DNA of 64,000 nt from contig NZ_OBMR01000010.1 of assembly GCF_900218035.1 (NCBI RefSeq), positions 1 to 64,000 of the forward strand, written 5' to 3'. Within the stretch, counting starts at the first letter, position 1. The number at the start of each line of letters is the position of its first letter. The notes under the pieces were generated by a model. It saw nothing but the letters and a program-made list of their open reading frames with translations. It was not told the origin of the DNA and did not search any database. The position numbers and the translations under genes are program-made. Source of the DNA: Pseudobutyrivibrio ruminis DSM 9787 (GTDB taxonomy: Bacteria; Bacillota; Clostridia; Lachnospirales; Lachnospiraceae). This document shows, in pieces, positions 34,743 to 43,468 of the stretch.

Positions 34743-34777
34743 AGCGCAAGATTCGCATATTTGACGGAGGTTTTGTG

Positions 34778-36004
34778 ATGAAAAATAGAGTTTTAGCATT
34801 AGCTTTAGCTACAGCTATGGCGGCTTCGATGATGGCTTGTGGAAAATCATCTGAGGAAGCTACAGAGGAGACTACACAGGTAGCAGAGATAGAGTACAAT
34901 GTTGACGATTACGTTACACTTGGGGATTACAAAGGGATTGAAGTTACAATCGAAGGTGAGTATGAGTATACTGACGAGGGATTTGCGCAGTATGTAGCAG
35001 ATACTATTGAGTCTGCGGCAGTTTTTGCTGAGGATGATAGCCAGACAGAGGTTCAGGAAGATTCAATTGTAAATGTTGATTATGTTGGTTCGCAGGATGG
35101 AGTGCCTTTTGATGGTGGTTCAGCAGAGGACCAGATGATTGATGTGGCAGGCAATTGCATGGCTGGCGGTACTACAGGCTTTATCGATGGATTTACAGCA
35201 GGTCTTGTAGGACATAGCGTTGGTGATGAAGTTGCATATGATGTTACTTTCCCAGAGTCATATGGCAATACAGATTTAGCTGGCCAGACAGTAGTATTTA
35301 CATTCCAGATTAATTACATCGCTAAGGCTGTTGAGTCAGAGGATGATTTAACAGATGCTGTAGTATCAGATAATTTTGGATACGATACAGTTGATGAATA
35401 TATGGATTCTCTCAAGGAAGAATATACAGCTTCATTAGAGGACAATCTTGAGAATGATACAGAGACTGCTGTATTAAATGCTCTCATTAACAACTGCACT
35501 GTTTCAGAGGTACCAGAGGGACTTCTTCAGGCAAGAGTAGATCTTATCCTTTCTATTCAGAGCAAGCAGTATGAAGCATACGGCACAACAATGGAAGCAT
35601 ACCTTACATCTATGGGATACGATTACCAGGAAGTAATCAAAACTCTCACAGAGAATGTTAAGGAATCAACTAAGACAGAGCTTATCCTTGAGGCAATTGC
35701 TAATAAGGAAGGTATAGAGGTTGATGAAGAGGGTTACACTGAGTTCATCACACCAATTTATCAGAATATGGGTTATACAGACCTTGATACATTCTATGCT
35801 GATTTCACTGTAGATGGATATGGCGGACAGAAATATTTTGAGCTTGCATATCGTACAGAAAAGGCAACAGATTTCTGTGTAGAGAATGCTGTAGTTAATT
35901 CTACAAATGTTCTTAATGCAGATGCTGATACAGAGGAAGATTCAGAAGTTGTAACAGACGAAGAGTTGGAATCAGAGGTGGAAGTAGAAGCTGAGGGACA
36001 GTAG
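34778..36004 (+). CDS. FKBP/trigger-factor-like peptidyl-prolyl isomerase lipoprotein
   Basis: 408 residues. Lipoprotein signal (ALALATAMAASMMACGKSS, Cys about residue 21), a short trigger-factor-like segment, an FKBP domain (about 85-185: VQEDSIVNVDYVGSQDGVPFDGGSAED, GFIDGFTAGLVGHSVGDEV, DVTFPESYGNTDLAGQTVVF), and then a trigger-factor C-terminal chaperone domain (about 195-375). The tail is very acidic (EEDSEVVTDEELESEVEVE). Unlike cytosolic trigger factor it lacks the ribosome-binding domain and is exported, so it probably folds secreted proteins at the membrane surface, like PrsA functionally (inference). ATG 34778 is 7 bases from GGAGG; GTG 34775 is less likely. Confidence 0.87.
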   Translation: MKNRVLALALATAMAASMMACGKSSEEATEETTQVAEIEYNVDDYVTLGDYKGIEVTIEGEYEYTDEGFAQYVADTIESAAVFAEDDSQTEVQEDSIVNVDYVGSQDGVPFDGGSAEDQMIDVAGNCMAGGTTGFIDGFTAGLVGHSVGDEVAYDVTFPESYGNTDLAGQTVVFTFQINYIAKAVESEDDLTDAVVSDNFGYDTVDEYMDSLKEEYTASLEDNLENDTETAVLNALINNCTVSEVPEGLLQARVDLILSIQSKQYEAYGTTMEAYLTSMGYDYQEVIKTLTENVKESTKTELILEAIANKEGIEVDEEGYTEFITPIYQNMGYTDLDTFYADFTVDGYGGQKYFELAYRTEKATDFCVENAVVNSTNVLNADADTEEDSEVVTDEELESEVEVEAEGQ

Positions 36005-36034
36005 GAAATACTTTCTATTTTTACCTAGCTGTAG

Positions 36035-36040
36035 TATAAT
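36035..36040 (+). promoter_or_regulatory. -10 box (TATAAT) upstream of the SCIFF gene
   Basis: Perfect TATAAT at 36035-36040 preceded by TAG; the -35 region (about 36012-36017) is poor. It lies 52 bases before the SCIFF start. Confidence 0.55.
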
Positions 36041-36092
36041 TTACTCTAGCTTTTTGGCTCTTAGGAGCAATTAATATAAAAGGAGAAATAAG

Positions 36093-36236
36093 ATGGAACA
36101 CATTAAGACACTTAACACAAAGAGATTACAGAACACAGTTAAAGAAGGCGGATGTGGCGAGTGCCAGACATCATGCCAGTCAGCTTGCAAGACATCTTGC
36201 ACAGTTGGTAACCAGAGCTGTGAGCACAAGAACTAA
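36093..36236 (+). CDS. scfA: SCIFF peptide (six cysteines in forty-five; ranthipeptide precursor)
   Basis: A 47-residue peptide too short for ordinary gene calling. It starts MEHIKTLNTKRLQNTVKEGG and has exactly six cysteines (residues 21, 24, 28, 32, 36, 43) in a Thr/Ser/Gln-rich C-terminal half, the definition of the SCIFF family. Ribosome site AGGAG at 36081-36085. It lies 99 bases before a radical-SAM SPASM protein of the SCIFF-maturase type. In the family, the maturase forms thioether links from Cys sulfurs to non-alpha carbons of Thr or similar residues. SCIFF is nearly universal in Clostridia and has been linked to signalling; the local product is not known. Confidence 0.95.
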   Translation: MEHIKTLNTKRLQNTVKEGGCGECQTSCQSACKTSCTVGNQSCEHKN

Positions 36237-36335
36237 TCTTACAAAGATTATCTATATTTAACGCGAAGGCCGGTCCTGTCTAATGTAAATTAGGGGAACG
36301 GTCTATTGTGCGTTTATGAAAGGACTTTATTTTTA

Positions 36336-37718
36336 GTGATACACCAGTTTAAAAACAACGGTTATAACGTTGTCATAGATATTAACAGTGGCGCGATTCA
36401 CGTAGTTGATGATGTCACATACGATTACCTTGCTCTCTGGCAGGAGCATGGCGCAGAGGTCGCTTTTACAAAGATGAAAGAGAGCCATTCAGAAGTTTCA
36501 GAGGAGGAGCTTAACGCTATCAAATCCGAAATTCAGCAGCTTATTGACGATGGCTCATTATTTACAGAGGATAATTACGAGCCTCACATTGCTGATTTTA
36601 CAGCACGCCCTACAGTGGTAAAGGCTCTTTGCTTACATATAACACACGATTGCAACTTGGCATGTAAATACTGCTTCGCAGAGGAAGGCGAATACCATAC
36701 AGGTAAGCGCGAGCTTATGAGCTACGAAGTTGGTAAGCAAGCACTTGATTTCTTGGTTGCTAATTCAGGCAGCCGTCGCAACCTCGAGGTTGATTTCTTC
36801 GGTGGCGAGCCACTTATGAACTGGCAGGTTGTAAAGGATCTTGTTAAGTATGGTCGTTCAATTGAAAAGGAACACGGAAAGAATTTCCGATTCACTCTTA
36901 CAACAAACGGCGTTCTTTTAAATGATGAGATTCAGGAATTTGCAAATAAAGAGATGGCTAATGTAGTACTTAGCTGCGACGGTCGTCCAGAAATTCATAA
37001 TCTTATGCGTCCATTCAGAAAAGGCGCACCAAGCTACGAAATCGTTATGCCAAAGTTTAAAAAGTTGGCAGAATCAAGAAATCAGGACAAGTACTACATC
37101 AGAGGTACATTCACTAGAAACAATCTTGATTTTTCAAAGGATGTTATCCACTTGGCAAACGAAGGCTTCAAGCAGATTTCAGTTGAGCCGGTAGTCGCTC
37201 AGGATACAGATGATTACGCTATCCGTGAGGAAGATCTGCCAAAGCTCTTTGAAGAATACGATAATCTTGCCGCAGAGATGATGAGACGTCAGGGCACAGA
37301 TGAGGATTTCAATTTCTTCCACTTCATGATTGATTTGGAAGGTGGCCCATGTGTTTACAAGCGTCTTTCAGGATGTGGTTCAGGAACTGAGTACATGGCA
37401 GTTACACCTACTGGTGAGCTTTATCCATGTCATCAGTTTGTTGGAAACACAGACTTCTGCCTTGGCGATGTATATAACGGAGTTAAAAAGACTGATGTTG
37501 TTAATCAGTTCAAGCATTGCAATGTATACGCTAAGGAAGAATGTAAGAATTGCTTCGCAAGATTTTACTGTAGCGGTGGTTGTGCAGCTAATGCATACAA
37601 CTTTACTGGCAGCATTTTGGGGAACTATCATGTTGGCTGCGAGTTACAGAAAAAACGTATTGAATGTGCTATTGCATTAAAGGTTCACGCAAGCGAGCTA
37701 GAGGCTGAGGCACAATAA
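36336..37718 (+). CDS. scfB: SCIFF radical-SAM maturase (SPASM/twitch)
   Basis: 460 residues from the GTG start. N-terminal RiPP-recognition-like region (IHQFKNNGYNVVIDINSGAIHVVDDV), radical-SAM motif CNLACKYCFA (CxxxCxxC), DFFGGEPLMNW, then a C-terminal SPASM region: SGCGSGTEYMAVTPTGELYPC, ECKNCFARFYCSGGCAANAYN and HVGCELQKKR, carrying ligands for two auxiliary 4Fe-4S clusters. It modifies the SCIFF peptide encoded just upstream. Family members begin at the IHQ region, so GTG 36336 is preferred to TTG 36306; the ribosome site is AAAGGA at 36319-36324. A hairpin with CTAAT/ATTAG lies in the gap to scfA. Confidence 0.94.
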   Translation: MIHQFKNNGYNVVIDINSGAIHVVDDVTYDYLALWQEHGAEVAFTKMKESHSEVSEEELNAIKSEIQQLIDDGSLFTEDNYEPHIADFTARPTVVKALCLHITHDCNLACKYCFAEEGEYHTGKRELMSYEVGKQALDFLVANSGSRRNLEVDFFGGEPLMNWQVVKDLVKYGRSIEKEHGKNFRFTLTTNGVLLNDEIQEFANKEMANVVLSCDGRPEIHNLMRPFRKGAPSYEIVMPKFKKLAESRNQDKYYIRGTFTRNNLDFSKDVIHLANEGFKQISVEPVVAQDTDDYAIREEDLPKLFEEYDNLAAEMMRRQGTDEDFNFFHFMIDLEGGPCVYKRLSGCGSGTEYMAVTPTGELYPCHQFVGNTDFCLGDVYNGVKKTDVVNQFKHCNVYAKEECKNCFARFYCSGGCAANAYNFTGSILGNYHVGCELQKKRIECAIALKVHASELEAEAQ

Positions 37719-37737
37719 ATAGAATAGGAGAATAAAA

Positions 37738-40026
37738 ATGAAACGTTTAAAAAAGGGACAGGGTATTGCCTGGCTTGTTGCGTTCGTAGTAATCCTTGGT
37801 TTACTTGGTTACTATGCAGCACTTGTTCTTACAGGCACAATCAATAAGACTGACGACAGCCTTAAGTTAGGACTTGATCTTGACGGTGGTGTCAGCATTA
37901 CATACGAAGCAGTTGGAGATACACCTACTGACGAGCAGATGGAGGATACAATCCTTAAGCTTCAGCAGCGTATCGAAAACGACTTGGGCGAAGAAAGCTC
38001 AACTACAGAAGCTAATGTTTATCGTGTAGGCGATAAGCGTATCACTGTTGAAATTCCAGGTGTTTCTGATGCTAATGCTCTTTTGGAAGAGCTTGGTACA
38101 CCAGGTACACTTTACTTCATTACTCAGTACGATATTGAGGGAAATCCAAACTACACAATCAACGGTTACGATGCAGATGGTAACATCGATGGCACACTTA
38201 ACTATGACATCGATACATTGATTGATAATGGCTCAGTTATTGCAACTGGTACAAATGTTACTAGCGCACAGGCAGCTACTCAGACAAACCAGACAACAAA
38301 CGCTACAGAGTATGTTGTTCAGCTTCGTTTCGACGATGAGGGAACAACAGCATTCTCAGCAGCAACTACAGCAGCTTCATTAACAGGTGATTCAATTGCA
38401 ATCTACTATGATGGTAAGTTTGTTTCAGTTCCTACAGTAAAGAATGCAATTTCAGATGGCAATTGCATCATCGAGGGAATGGATTCATACGAACAGGCTC
38501 AGAAGCTTGCTTCATACATCCGTATCGGTGGTCTTGATATCGAGCTTACAGAGCTTGAGTCTCAGGTAGTAGGTGCTCAGCTTGGTTCTGACGCACTCAG
38601 AACATCACTTATTGCTGCAGGCGTAGGCCTTGTAATCGTTATGTTATTCCTTATTGCTATGTACTTAGCACCAGGTGTTGTTGCTTCACTTGCACTTGCG
38701 CTTTACACAGCAATGCTTATCGGAATCTTAAAGGCATTCGATATTACACTTACATTGCCAGGTATCGCTGGTATGATTCTTTCAATCGGTATGGCGGTTG
38801 ATGCCAATGTTATTTGCTTCGCACGTATCCGTGAGGAGATTAAGAATGGCCGTCCTGTTATCTCAGCAATTGAAACAGGATTCTCAAAGGCTCTTTCAGC
38901 GATCCTTGATGGAAACATCACAACACTTATTGCAGCAGCAGTTCTTGGAATCCTCGGTTCAGGTACTGTAAAGGGATTCGCAATTACACTTGCACTCGGT
39001 GTTGTTTTATCAATGTTCACAGCGCTTGTTATTACACGTATCCTTATGAACTCTTTCTATGCACTTGGCATTCGTTCTCCAAAGGCATACGGTAAGGCTA
39101 AGGAACCTACAAAGTTCGATTTCGTTGGAAAGAAGGCAATCTTCATTACTATTTCGGTTGCAATTATCGCAGCTGGTTTCGTAACAATGGGTGTATTCAA
39201 GGCAAAGGACGGAGCAGGACTTAACTACTCTCTCGAGTTCCTTGGTGGTACATCAACAACAGTTGATTTCAACGAGACATACACACTTGAGCAGTTAGAT
39301 AGCATTGTTGTTCCAGACATCGCTTCTACACTTGATATTAGCGAGGGAAGCATCCAGACAACAACAGTTGATGGAAGCAACCAGGCAATCTTCAAGACAC
39401 GTACACTTACACTTGATGAGCGTACAGCTTTAAATGAAATGCTCGAGTCAAAGTACTCAGTTGCAGAGGATTCAATTACTTCACAGAGTATTGGTTCTAC
39501 AATCTCAGGCGAGATGCGCAGCCAGTCAACAATCGCAGTTATCGTTGCAGTACTTTGCATGCTTGTATATATTTGGTTCAGATTTAAGGACATCAGATTT
39601 GCATCATCAGCAATCATTGCTCTTATCCACGATGTACTTATTGTATTGTCACTTTATGCATTTGCACGTATATCAGTTGGTTCAGCATTCATTGCATGTA
39701 TGCTTACAGTTATTGGTTACTCTGTTAACGATACAATCGTTGTATTTGACCGTATCAGAGAAAACCACAAGGCAATCAGAACAGAGACAGTTGAGAATCT
39801 TAAGGAGCTTGCAAACAGCTCATTGGCACAGACATTGTCTCGTAGTATTTCAACATCAATCACAACAGCAATCATGGTACTTATGCTTCTCATCCTTGGT
39901 GTTTCATCAATCAGAGAGTTCGCATTACCACTTCTTGCTGGTGTAATTGCTGGTACATATTCATCTATCTTTATCGCAACACAGCTTTGGTACATATTTA
40001 GAGTTAGTGGTAAGAAGTCGAATTAA
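37738..40026 (+). CDS. secDF: Fused protein translocase subunit SecDF
   Basis: 762 residues, a natural SecD-SecF fusion as in Bacillus. SecD half: first helix (GIAWLVAFVVILGLLGYYAAL), GLDLDGGVSITYEA, P1 head domain (about 60-275), then six-helix RND-like bundle (VVASLALALYTAMLIGILKAF, GMAVDANVICFARIREEIKNG). SecF half begins about 460: FVGKKAIFITISVAIIAAGF, LEFLGGTSTTVDF, and GYSVNDTIVVFDRIRENH. It uses the proton motive force to complete export through SecYEG. The paired VDAN/VNDT Asp residues in the membrane are present. Start after AGGAG, 19 bases after scfB. Confidence 0.96.
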   Translation: MKRLKKGQGIAWLVAFVVILGLLGYYAALVLTGTINKTDDSLKLGLDLDGGVSITYEAVGDTPTDEQMEDTILKLQQRIENDLGEESSTTEANVYRVGDKRITVEIPGVSDANALLEELGTPGTLYFITQYDIEGNPNYTINGYDADGNIDGTLNYDIDTLIDNGSVIATGTNVTSAQAATQTNQTTNATEYVVQLRFDDEGTTAFSAATTAASLTGDSIAIYYDGKFVSVPTVKNAISDGNCIIEGMDSYEQAQKLASYIRIGGLDIELTELESQVVGAQLGSDALRTSLIAAGVGLVIVMLFLIAMYLAPGVVASLALALYTAMLIGILKAFDITLTLPGIAGMILSIGMAVDANVICFARIREEIKNGRPVISAIETGFSKALSAILDGNITTLIAAAVLGILGSGTVKGFAITLALGVVLSMFTALVITRILMNSFYALGIRSPKAYGKAKEPTKFDFVGKKAIFITISVAIIAAGFVTMGVFKAKDGAGLNYSLEFLGGTSTTVDFNETYTLEQLDSIVVPDIASTLDISEGSIQTTTVDGSNQAIFKTRTLTLDERTALNEMLESKYSVAEDSITSQSIGSTISGEMRSQSTIAVIVAVLCMLVYIWFRFKDIRFASSAIIALIHDVLIVLSLYAFARISVGSAFIACMLTVIGYSVNDTIVVFDRIRENHKAIRTETVENLKELANSSLAQTLSRSISTSITTAIMVLMLLILGVSSIREFALPLLAGVIAGTYSSIFIATQLWYIFRVSGKKSN

Positions 40027-40080
40027 TTATCACTCATCAAATAGTTATTAAAGTATTTAGTATAGATTAGGAGATATAGT

Positions 40081-41370
40081 ATGATCGACATTAAATTTTT
40101 ACGTGAAAATCCAGACGCAGTTAAAGAGAATATTAAAAAGAAGTTCCAGGAGCACAAGCTTGGTCTTGTTGATGAAGTAATTGAGCTTGATGACAAGAGA
40201 CGTGCTGCTCAGCAGGAGGCAGATGACCTCCGTGCTGAGATGAACAAAGCATCTAAGCAGATCGGTGCATTAATGGGACAGGGCAAAAAGGATGAGGCTG
40301 AGGCTGCAAAGAAAGAAGTTGCAGAGCTTAAGCAGCGTATCAAGGACCTTGAGCCAGTTGAGAAGGAGCTTTCAGATAAGGTTGAAGAAATCATGATGAA
40401 GATTCCTAACATCATTGATCCTTCAGTTCCAATTGGTCCAGATGATTCTTGCAACGTTGAAATCGAAAAGTTCGGTGAGCCAGTGGTTCCTGATTTCGAA
40501 ATCCCATATCACACAGATATCATGGAGAGATTCAATGGTATCGATATGGATGCAGCTGGTAAGGTTGCAGGTAATGGTTTCTATTACTTAATGGGAGATA
40601 TTGCTCGTCTTCATTCAGCAGTTATCTCATATGCACGTGATTTCATGATTGATAGAGGATTTACATATTGCATCCCACCTTTCATGATTCGTTCAAACGT
40701 AGTTACTGGCGTTATGTCATTCGAAGAGATGGACGCTATGATGTACAAAATCGAAGGTGAGGATCTTTACCTTATTGGAACATCAGAGCATTCAATGATC
40801 GGTAAGTTCATCGATACACTTAATGATGAAGCAAACTTACCATACACACTTACAAGCTACAGCCCATGCTTCCGTAAGGAAAAGGGTGCTCATGGTATCG
40901 AGGAGCGTGGTGTATATCGTATCCACCAGTTCGAGAAGCAGGAGATGATTGTTGTTTGTAAGCCAGAAGATTCAAAGATGTACTATGACAAGCTTTGGCA
41001 GAACACAGTTGATTTATTCCGTAGCTTAGATATTCCTGTACGTACACTTGAGTGCTGTTCAGGAGATTTAGCTGATCTTAAGGTTAAGTCTTGTGATGTT
41101 GAGGCATGGTCACCACGTCAGAAGAAGTACTTCGAAGTTGGTAGCTGCTCAAATCTTGGCGATGCACAGGCACGTCGTCTTAAGATTCGTGTTAAGGCTG
41201 AGGATGGTACAAAGTACTTTGCTCACACTCTTAACAACACAGTTGTTGCTCCACCTCGTATGCTTATCGCATTCTTGGAGAACAACCTTCGCGAGGATGG
41301 CAGCGTAGCTATTCCTAAGGCACTCCAGCCTTACATGGGTGGCAAAGAAGTCCTCATACCCGTAAAATAA
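40081..41370 (+). CDS. serS: Seryl-tRNA synthetase
   Basis: 429 residues. N-terminal antiparallel coiled-coil arm (about 30-100: DDKRRAAQQEADDLRAEMNK and EAAKKEVAELKQRIKDLEP) that binds the long variable arm of tRNA-Ser, followed by a class II core: LIGTSEHSMIG, motif 2 SPCFRKEKGAHGIEERGVYR with HQFEKQEM, and motif 3 TVVAPPRMLIAFLENN. It charges tRNA-Ser with serine. The 54-bp gap after secDF has no room for a T-box leader. The strong promoter behind it belongs to the downstream ncRNA. Confidence 0.97.
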   Translation: MIDIKFLRENPDAVKENIKKKFQEHKLGLVDEVIELDDKRRAAQQEADDLRAEMNKASKQIGALMGQGKKDEAEAAKKEVAELKQRIKDLEPVEKELSDKVEEIMMKIPNIIDPSVPIGPDDSCNVEIEKFGEPVVPDFEIPYHTDIMERFNGIDMDAAGKVAGNGFYYLMGDIARLHSAVISYARDFMIDRGFTYCIPPFMIRSNVVTGVMSFEEMDAMMYKIEGEDLYLIGTSEHSMIGKFIDTLNDEANLPYTLTSYSPCFRKEKGAHGIEERGVYRIHQFEKQEMIVVCKPEDSKMYYDKLWQNTVDLFRSLDIPVRTLECCSGDLADLKVKSCDVEAWSPRQKKYFEVGSCSNLGDAQARRLKIRVKAEDGTKYFAHTLNNTVVAPPRMLIAFLENNLREDGSVAIPKALQPYMGGKEVLIPVK

Positions 41371-41376
41371 TCGTAT

Positions 41377-41405
41377 TTGACAATATATTCGAATCATATT
41401 ATTAT
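41377..41405 (+). promoter_or_regulatory. Strong promoter between serS and typA
   Basis: TTGACA (41377-41382), 17-bp spacer, TATTAT (41400-41405), starting 7 bases after the serS stop. A second -10-like TATAGT lies at 41425-41430, placed to start RNA near 41437. Confidence 0.8.
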
Positions 41406-41436
41406 TCATCGGGAAGAAATCTAATATAGTATTTAA

Positions 41437-41590
41437 TGGCAAGTAGCATCAAAGTCTCGGTAAGCGCGAGGAGGAAGGCTCCATACAAGCTAGGAAGGAA
41501 CCCCGAAGGGGGAGGTTGCCTAGCGAAGTGTGGAAGGTGGCCTCCGGGAGCATGAAAAACTTAAGTGCTACTTGCACTTTTTGGGGTTTT
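41437..41590 (+). ncRNA. Candidate structured ncRNA between serS and typA
   Basis: A ~140-nt rod closed by a perfect 10-bp stem GCAAGTAGCA/TGCTACTTGC (41439-41448, 41566-41575) followed by TTTTT and a second T run, as a terminator. Inside lie CTCG/CGAG, GGAGG/CCTCC, CCATAC/GTGTGG and a tip GCTAGG/CCTAGC with AACCCC-GAAG-GGGG. A strong promoter precedes it. I could not match it to 6S, SRP, RNase P or a riboswitch by eye. It could be an independent RNA or a leader of typA. Confidence 0.65.
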
Positions 41591-41628
41591 TACTGTAACT
41601 ATAGGTTTGCAGTAGAAAAGGAAGTTTT

Positions 41629-43461
41629 ATGGCAATTCAGAGTAGAGAAGATATTAGAAATATTGCGATTATCGCACACGTAGATCACGGTAAAACTACA
41701 CTTGTAGATGAGCTTTTAAAGCAGTCTGGTGTATTCCGTGAGAATCAGGAAGTAGCTGAGCGTGTCATGGATTCAAATGACATCGAGCGTGAGCGTGGTA
41801 TCACAATTCTTTCAAAAAACACAGCAGTATATTATAAAGACACAAAGATAAACATTATCGATACACCAGGTCATGCTGACTTCGGTGGCGAGGTTGAGCG
41901 TGTTCTTAAGATGGTAAACGGTGTTGTTCTTGTAGTAGATGCATTTGAAGGTGCAATGCCACAGACAAAGTTCGTTCTTATGAAGGCACTTGATCTTGAT
42001 TTACCAGTTATCGTATGTATCAACAAAATCGATAGACCAGAGGCTCGTCCTGATGAGGTTATCGATGAAGTTCTTGAACTTTTCATGGATCTTGATGCAT
42101 CAGATGAGCAGCTTGATTGCCCATTTATCTATGCTTCAGCTAAGGAAGGTTTTGCTATCAGAAGCCTTGATGAAGAGCACAAGGATATGACAGCTCTCTT
42201 CGAGACAATCGTTGATTACATTCCAGCTCCAACTGGTGATCCAGAGGCTCCTACACAGGTTCTTATCTCTACAATCGATTACAACGAGTACGTTGGTAGA
42301 ATTGGTATCGGTAAGGTAGAGAATGGTTCAATCAAGGTTAACCAGGATGCTATCGTTGTTAATGCACACGACCCAGAGAAGAACAACAAGGTTCGTATTT
42401 CAAAGCTTTTTGAGTATGATGGACTTAACAAAGTAGATGTAGATTCAGCTGAGATTGGTTCAATCGTAGCTATCTCAGGTATTTCAGATATCCACATTGG
42501 AGATACAATTTGTGCAGTAGATGCACCAAATCCTATCCCATTCCAGAAGATTTCTGAGCCTACCATTTCAATGAACTTCATTGTAAATGATAGCCCGCTT
42601 GCTGGTCAGGAAGGAAAGTACGTTACATCACGTCATATCAGAGAGCGCCTTATGAAGGAGCTTAACACAGACGTTTCACTTAGAGTTGAAGATACAGATT
42701 CACCTGATTCACTTAAGGTATCAGGACGTGGTGAGCTCCATCTTTCAGTTCTTATTGAAAACATGCGCCGTGAAGGTTTCGAGTTTGCTGTATCAAAAGC
42801 AGAGGTTCTTTACAAGACAGATGAAAAGGGACACAAGCTTGAGCCAATGGAGCGTGCTTACGTAGATGTACCAGATGAGTTTACTGGTGCAGTTATCGAA
42901 AAGCTTTCTCAGAGAAAGGGTGAGCTTCAGAACATGACACCTATCACAGGTGGTTATACACGAATCGAATTTAAGATTCCTGCACGTGGTCTTATCGGAT
43001 ATCGTGGAGAGTTCATGACAGATACAAAAGGAAATGGTATAATCAATACAATTTTCGACGGTTATGAGATTTACAAGGGGGACATTGCTTATCGTAAGCA
43101 GGGTTCACTTATTGCATTCGAGACAGGTGAGTCTGTTACATACGGACTTTTCTCAGCTCAGGAGCGTGGTACACTTTTCATTGGACCAGGCGAAAAAGTA
43201 TATTCTGGTATGGTAATTGGACAGAGCTCACGTGCTGAAGATATCGAGCTTAACGTATGTAAGAAGAAGCATCTTACAAATACTCGTTCATCATCAGCAG
43301 ATGAGGCACTTACTCTTGTACCACCTAGAGTACTTAGTCTTGAGCAGGCTCTTGATTTCATCGATGTAGATGAGCTTTTGGAAGTAACTCCAGAGTCTTT
43401 ACGTATCAGAAAGAGAATCCTTGATCCTCTTATGAGAAAGAGAGCTAGCATTAGAAAGTAG
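41629..43461 (+). CDS. typA: Translational GTPase TypA/BipA
   Basis: 610 residues. G motifs in order: IIAHVDHGKTTLVDELL (G1), ERGITI (G2), DTPGHADFGGEVERV (G3), NKIDRPEARPDE (G4), then EF-G-like domains II, III and V and the TypA-specific C-terminal domain (RGTLFIGPGEKVYSGMVIG). It is a ribosome-associated GTPase of stress adaptation and 50S assembly. Start after AAAAGGAAG. It is preceded by the ncRNA candidate and followed 7 bases later by the CobO-like gene. Confidence 0.97.
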   Translation: MAIQSREDIRNIAIIAHVDHGKTTLVDELLKQSGVFRENQEVAERVMDSNDIERERGITILSKNTAVYYKDTKINIIDTPGHADFGGEVERVLKMVNGVVLVVDAFEGAMPQTKFVLMKALDLDLPVIVCINKIDRPEARPDEVIDEVLELFMDLDASDEQLDCPFIYASAKEGFAIRSLDEEHKDMTALFETIVDYIPAPTGDPEAPTQVLISTIDYNEYVGRIGIGKVENGSIKVNQDAIVVNAHDPEKNNKVRISKLFEYDGLNKVDVDSAEIGSIVAISGISDIHIGDTICAVDAPNPIPFQKISEPTISMNFIVNDSPLAGQEGKYVTSRHIRERLMKELNTDVSLRVEDTDSPDSLKVSGRGELHLSVLIENMRREGFEFAVSKAEVLYKTDEKGHKLEPMERAYVDVPDEFTGAVIEKLSQRKGELQNMTPITGGYTRIEFKIPARGLIGYRGEFMTDTKGNGIINTIFDGYEIYKGDIAYRKQGSLIAFETGESVTYGLFSAQERGTLFIGPGEKVYSGMVIGQSSRAEDIELNVCKKKHLTNTRSSSADEALTLVPPRVLSLEQALDFIDVDELLEVTPESLRIRKRILDPLMRKRASIRK

Positions 43462-43468
43462 GAGATTT

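Noticed and set aside
40027-40080. T-box leader for serS
   Set aside because: Only 54 bases separate secDF and serS; no specifier loop or T-box sequence is present.
41437-41590. SRP RNA, 6S RNA or RNase P RNA
   Set aside because: The conserved SRP GGAA tetraloop domain, the 6S open bubble and the RNase P boxes could not be found; size also does not fit RNase P. Left as unassigned.
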